NCBI GenBank assembly: GCA_037074705.1
Contig: CM073590.1
Coordinates: forward strand, 183,924,746 to 183,988,745
Origin: Zhengitettix transpicula
Lineage: Eukaryota > Arthropoda > Insecta > Orthoptera > Tetrigidae
Direction of reading: 5' to 3'
DNA: 64,000 nucleotides
In this document: piece after piece, positions 59,519 to 64,000 of the stretch
How the letters are laid out: every line of letters begins with the position of its first letter
Numbering within the stretch: the first letter of the stretch is position 1
Position numbers and translations under genes: made by a program
The notes under the pieces: generated by a model
The model's input: only the letters and a program-made list of their open reading frames with translations
What the model was told of the DNA's origin: nothing
Databases searched by the model: none

Positions 59519-59556
<38 letters not shown>
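59519..59556. repeat. TA microsatellite
   Basis: A TA run directly after the repeat above. Confidence 0.9.
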
Positions 59557-59559
<3 letters not shown>

Positions 59560-61090
59560 TAAACATTTTATTTTATTATTACTGTCCCAGTTCCAACTTA
59601 CATAAGAAATGTTTTGAATAATTAAAGATCAAATACTTGCTCAGTGCGGTTGTTGTGGAAAAAATTCTCAGGTTTCTACACCAGCTAAAACATTGATTAA
59701 AACACGATGTTTTGACAACAAACAGCTGTTGTCATCTTTGCCTAGTTTTAATCAATGTTGTACCCATGTAGAAACCTGAGATATTTTTCTAGAATGTTTC
59801 AAATAGTTTGTTTTAAATATTTATCTGCATAATTATTTGTAAGGTATAGTTGTAGATGTGCCACCAAATTGTATAAAATTATAATTATTAGATTGTTATA
59901 AGTGAAATATTTCTGATTTTAAGTTTTTATGGCAATAAAATATCTAAACAAGAGTGAATATCCCTCTTTATACAGGATTACTTTTCTCCTTGACCCAAGA
60001 TATTTTACAACTTAATTTAAGTTATTATTAACTTGTGATAATTAACAGGAACATAATATTTTAATTGTATTATGGTTCTACATTAAAATATATGAAAAAC
60101 TTGCCTGCAATAAAGGAGTGTATTCCTCTACTTTAAGTCGACAGCTGTACCATTTAATTTATTACTATTTTATATTTTAATTATGTCACTTTTATATATT
60201 ACATAACTTGTTTTAAACACGTACACTGAATGACAACAGTTATGTGAATAATCAAACTAAAACATCATAAGAAAGACCTTTATGGAACAAAAATGTTTGT
60301 TGAACCCAACCTGCATATTAGTATTATCCTCACATACGACATTCTGGCATTAATATTTTCACCTTCAATTTTTAATTTTCTGTTTATTTCTTCCACATTG
60401 AATAACACCTATGAAGGACGCATTGTAATTAGTAAAGTATCCTACCTATTCGATGTTATATGTTTTAGTTTATTAAACCTTATATATTAGTTTGACACAA
60501 ACATTTGATGAGTACAGTGTTACACAGGAAATGCTACAATACTGAAAGTAAGTATATTTAAAATCCATGAAATAAATTGTACCAAATTACTATAATTATG
60601 TTAACAACAAAATTAAATAATTAAATCAGATCTTATTTGTACATCAATTTATTGTTCACAAATGTATTCAGAAAATGTTTAATTGTATGTAATTTCCCTT
60701 TTCGCATTCAATATATCATTTATAAGTTCTGTCATAATGAAACTGAAGAAAAATTAAGCAATACATATTTAACAAACCTATAAATGGTTCTTTATAATTA
60801 ATTCTACCTATTTTTCTTAACTCATTTACCTAGTAAGCAATTGAGTTATGGCTTTATAGATTAATCACTACTTAAATGCTTGAAATATTTTATTTTACAA
60901 TTTTATTGTATTTATAATTTTGCAAGTACATATCAGAACATACAATTTAATAATTCAAATATACAATTAAAGAAATACCAAAGTAAAGAATAGTATACAG
61001 TTATACATAAATATTTACATACGGAGAGCCAAGTTCCAAAACTTGGCAGGACAGCAATTCACAAAAATTAAGAAAAACTTATTTCCAGTA
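59557..61090. other. Intronic DNA without a gene
   Basis: AT-rich. At 59660-59790 an inverted pair flanks a hairpin: GGTTTCTACACC-AGC...GTTTTGACAACAAACAGCTG...ATGTAGAAACC. The 65-codon frame at 60293-60490 is not supported. Confidence 0.4.
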
Positions 61091-61107
61091 TGTGTGTGTG
61101 TGTATAT

Positions 61108-61402
61108 ATATATGGAAAGGAAAGAGAGAAAGCTTGTGGCTATGAAAATGAAGTATGGTGTAGCCATAGGGAACCGAAGGTAGTTCTACAAATTTTCGGA
61201 GGCTCTCAGCCTCCTTCTTCAGGAAGGAGTCCGCAGTCAGCTGGTGCACAGAATGGCGTAACACTCCTTCCTGAAGAAGGAGGCTGAGAGCCTCCAAAAA
61301 TTTGAAGAACTACCTTCAGTTCCCTATGGCTATACAGTACTTCATTTTCAGGTAAGCCACAAGCTATCTCTCTTTCCTTTCCATACCAATATCACAATTA
61401 TT
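61108..61402. repeat. Foldback family A, complete copy
   Basis: Arms from GGAAAGGAAAGAGAGAAAGC to TCTCTCTTTCCTTTCC are inverted around CGCAGTCAGCTGGTGCACAG. The plus-strand TTTCAGGTAAG is at 61346-61356; the left arm lacks the matching site (GGCTATGAAAATGAAG). It is preceded by a TG/TA run. Confidence 0.8.
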
Positions 61403-61909
61403 TTTTGACAATGTCATATCCTTACTAATATTTTATGTATATGTGGGATGTAGAAAATTTTGGAACCAATCATGAAACAAGTAAGGTTTTCAAGTAGTGT
61501 AAGGTAATAAACTATAATCAGAGTACTTTTATAAAAATTTATTAATAATAAAATATGAAATACTTAATATTCAGAAAGGTAACCATTTCAAAAATCAATG
61601 TGTGTTCAAAAATATTTTCACCAATACAAATCCCAAGTATCACAATCTTAGTTTCAAATCTGTAATTCTTGAGGTTCATTGGATTCAGACATTTTATCAT
61701 CATGTTGAACTAGAATGACAGACTTTTCTGCCTTCCAGACAGCTCACTTTTGAACTTCAATTAGTGACTATCTGTAAGGTATGTAGTATAACAAAAAGCG
61801 TATATTTAATGGAGAACTGACAACAGAACAACATAAAACAAAAACTTCATTTAAGATGCTTTGGAACTTGCCTAATATAAAGAATAGAAAATATGCTCTT
61901 AAGCCAAAT
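61403..61909. other. Z1 3' flank
   Basis: No gene; ends at the Z1 AATAAA at plus-strand 61910-61915. Confidence 0.4.
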
Positions 61910-61926
61910 TTTATTTTTGTTTAGCA

Positions 61927-62261
61927 TTAAATTATACCATTATGTCTATTACGAACATGACTCATTAAGTGACATTTTCGTTTAAACTTGTTCAAACAAT
62001 GACGACATTGGAACTGAGGTTCTTTTCCACACTCAAACCTAAGGTGTCTTTTCATAGTATAACTCCATGTATAAATTTTGCCACACTTTGGACAACAATA
62101 ACCACTTTTAGAAGTGTCTTTAGCTTTAGAAAAAATTAAAGAATCCTGGGGAACATTAAAATGTTGAAAAATTGTTAAATCCTTGTGTCGATTTTTCATT
62201 TCCTGATGATGCAAGAATACAGAAGTCTCATCTTCTTGTAGTTTGTTGAAAAGAATAAACT
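61927..62261 (-). CDS. lola: lola terminal zinc-finger exon Z1
   Basis: The exon opens after ttgttgcag with AG of a split codon and encodes 110 residues before a TAA. A polar leader of about 55 residues rich in Lys, Gln, Asp and Ser precedes the fingers. Finger 1 is C2HC (C56, C59, H72, C77, numbering from the first whole codon); finger 2 is C2H2 (C85, C88, H101, H106). There is one extra Cys (C55) directly before finger 1. The linker is the canonical ECGKEPQFQC. An AATAAA on the minus strand lies 12 bases past the stop (plus-strand 61910-61915), so the 3' UTR may be very short. It is the first zinc-finger exon reached by transcription in this window. An in-frame AUG exists only inside the exon and is not expected to be used. 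Confidence 0.93.
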
Positions 62262-63590
62262 CTGCAACAAAAGAAAATATAAAGAGATTAAAAATAATTA
62301 ACTATTTTTAATCATGGCAACATTTTAATTCAATTATTCCAAATCTTACCTGCTATACTAAAAATATATTTTGCTTTTAATAAAGTAAACTCATTTCAAC
62401 TTTTATAAAGCAAAATGGAATGTGTGTCTTATTGAGGAATTAATCTTATTTACAGAAATGCAAATGAAGGTGTAATCATTTATATATTACACCGAATTTC
62501 TCAGAGGGCATTGATAACAGGATTCTTTTAAATTGTTAAGAAGTATACTTAATAAATATATACAGCATAATTTTCTTTAAAAGAAAAACACATTTTTGTA
62601 CAGAAAATAAAAGCTTAAAGAATTATTTCAGAATTAGTAATTAATTAGAGCTTTGTATTTATAAGTATCTACTATATTTACAGAGTATTATAAGTATAAA
62701 GATAATTTCCTCCCATTTTAGTTGCGTAATTTAAATGTTATCAGAAATAATCTACATAATAAAACTAATCTCCATTTGGAAGCTATCTTAAAAATATATA
62801 CAATACAATCAGTTCATCTGAAAAATAGTTGACCAATTCAATTAATTTTATCAGCATGATTTAATAGTTTTTCACAAATGCAAAATTTATGAATTTTCTG
62901 TAATGATATAATTAATAGTGAACTAAAATGAAACATGATTCAAAACAGTCAGCATGTTGATTGATGATGTGTTTAACTTTTGGTATTGCTAATTTGACTC
63001 ACAAAATAGGGAAATGGATAAAAAGGATGTAGTGCAGGATGGTAAACATGATTTTTATTGCAATGAAAGCCCTTAAAAAGAGTGATAAATGTGTCATAAT
63101 TGAGTAAAAACCTGTGTCTTCTTCCTTACATAAAAATATCTATAATCAAAATGTACACACATGGGATAGAAAGTTGATAGTTTACGAGGCTCAGTGTATA
63201 CCTAAACAATATTGTTTTTAGGTCATCAACAAAAGTCAAATTGTATCAACTTTGCTACAACTAGTATTAATCATATTACTTTTTTTCCCAAACGGTATTA
63301 AAATTCTGAATGGTCTGAGCATAAGTTTAAGGAATTTGTTTCTCAATTAAAGAATGTCAGATCAAATATTTGTCATTTTTTCATTCACTCCATCCTAGAA
63401 ATGCTTAAACTACTCAATCTTGATGGGCTTAAAAGTTTTTTTACCAAAAGCATTTGAATGGTTACATATAGGGTTTGAAGCAAAACTTGAACCTTTCAGC
63501 AGCCATTTTTATATCATCACAAACACAAAATATTATAATGTAGTAGCTAAAACTTGGAAACTTACTTATTAATATGCTAGCTAGGATGAA
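62262..63590. other. Intron upstream of Z1
   Basis: AT-rich; no exon with the zinc-finger signature or BTB domain, and no element recognised. Confidence 0.4.
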
Positions 63591-63594
63591 CGCA

Positions 63595-64000
63595 GAGGCC
63601 AAGGAGCTCAAAAATTTGTCATGCTACTGGTTCCCTGCCTGGTGACTCCAACTTTTGATTTAAGGTAAGTCAACCACTCCCTGCCCCATTTTCCTATCCA
63701 ATTGAACTATTTTGACAAAAAAATACTTTTACTTGCTTTAATACATATACACAACACATTTTGATAGGGAAGAGAGACAGCGAAGTTGACTTACCTAAAA
63801 TCAATTGAGTTGAGGTGTAAAATTATTTCAAATTATCAAGGGCCTAAGACCCCTTTGTCAGGAAGGAAGATCTTAACTGCATGCTGGCCGGACACGAATT
63901 GTCAAATTTAAACTAATGTGCACCAGCCATTGGACAGCAACAATCGACACCCATCAAAGCCAACAACTGTCTCAAGAAAAGGTCACAACAATGGAAAGAT
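63595..64000. repeat. Foldback family B fragments at the right edge
   Basis: A right-arm end (GATTTAAGGTAAGTCAACC, 63657; TTTCCTATCCAATTG) is followed by a new left arm (CACATTTTGATAGGG, GACTTACCTAAAATC) whose centre matches the copy at 40.8-40.9 kb. The window ends inside it. Confidence 0.65.

Larger units (their letters stand above)
1017..62261 (-). other. lola: lola locus: array of 13 alternative 3' terminal zinc-finger exons
   Basis: Thirteen minus-strand exons each encode a C2HC finger followed by a C2H2 finger with the linker ECGK-(E/D/T)-P-(Q/E/N/R)-(F/Y) or a close variant. Each starts after an AG acceptor with two bases of a split codon and ends at its own stop. This is the architecture known for lola, where shared BTB-containing 5' exons are spliced to one of many 3' exons to give isoforms with different DNA-binding ends that act in the nucleus in axon guidance, neural and germline development. 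In Drosophila some lola mRNAs arise by trans-splicing; whether that happens here cannot be seen. No BTB domain or shared exon is in the window; they should lie to the right. The exons are 1.7 to 11 kb apart and the gaps are filled with transposons. Further zinc-finger exons may lie outside either edge. Confidence 0.92.

Noticed and set aside
1..64000. CRISPR arrays, operons, ribosome binding sites
   Set aside because: The window is eukaryotic; the regular repeats seen are microsatellites and transposons.
1..64000. Shared lola exons (BTB domain)
   Set aside because: No BTB-like reading was found on the minus strand; expected outside the right edge.

Overview
The window looks like a stretch of a large, AT-rich, repeat-laden insect genome. 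The diagnostic content is thirteen short exons, all on the minus strand, each encoding one C2HC plus one C2H2 zinc finger joined by an ECGKEPQFQC-type linker. That linker and finger pairing are the signature of the alternatively spliced 3' terminal exons of longitudinals lacking (lola), a BTB/zinc-finger transcription factor that in insects makes many isoforms by joining shared 5' exons to one of many zinc-finger exons. The species cannot be fixed from sequence alone. The wide exon spacing and heavy load of SINEs, foldback elements, mariner, Penelope-like, Gypsy, LINE, hAT and Helitron remnants suit a large polyneopteran-type genome such as a cockroach or termite (inference).

Layout. The gene reads right to left. 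In transcription order the zinc-finger exons are Z1 (61927-62261), Z2 (57941-58173), Z3 (54077-54330), Z4 (51570-51865), Z5 (42153-42472), Z6 (37591-37976), Z7 (34927-35207), Z8 (29062-29456), Z9 (25242-25492), Z10 (19335-19582), Z11 (8177-8394), Z12 (3679-3938) and Z13 (1017-1222). Every one opens at an AG acceptor in the same phase (split after the first base of a codon) and runs to its own stop, so each can replace any other as the C-terminus of an isoform. Z3, Z7, Z10 and Z11 have no full-length AUG-started reading frame and are easily missed. The BTB and shared exons are not in the window and should lie beyond its right end.

Between the exons there is no convincing second host gene. The intronic DNA holds: tRNA-derived SINEs (about 1-219, 6.5, 14.7, 22.2, 22.5, 58.4 and 59.0 kb); two abundant foldback repeat families, many copies of which carry the 11-mer TTTCAGGTAAG at their arms; a tandem G-rich repeat (10.5-11.4 kb); a 325-bp palindrome with CCAAT motifs (12.6-12.9 kb); a Helitron 3' end (13.47 kb); a Penelope-like fragment (15.2-16.1 kb); a dead mariner (18.0-19.0 kb); an internally deleted Gypsy LTR element (30.7-34.3 kb); a diverged tandem duplication (38.5-39.5 kb); a hAT fragment split by an 84-bp-arm hairpin (43.5-44.2 kb); and a LINE reverse transcriptase remnant abutting the Z4 stop codon (50.2-51.56 kb).

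The most interesting observations are: the uniform-phase exon array itself; the dense TTTCAG|GTAAG motifs, which have the form of zero-length recursive splice sites inside long alternatively spliced introns; a recurring CTGA(A/T)GA-hairpin-GAAA motif resembling a hammerhead ribozyme core; a zinc finger with C-x3-C spacing; and a LINE insertion that leaves Z4 with almost no 3' UTR. All calls come from reading the sequence by eye; no database search was run.
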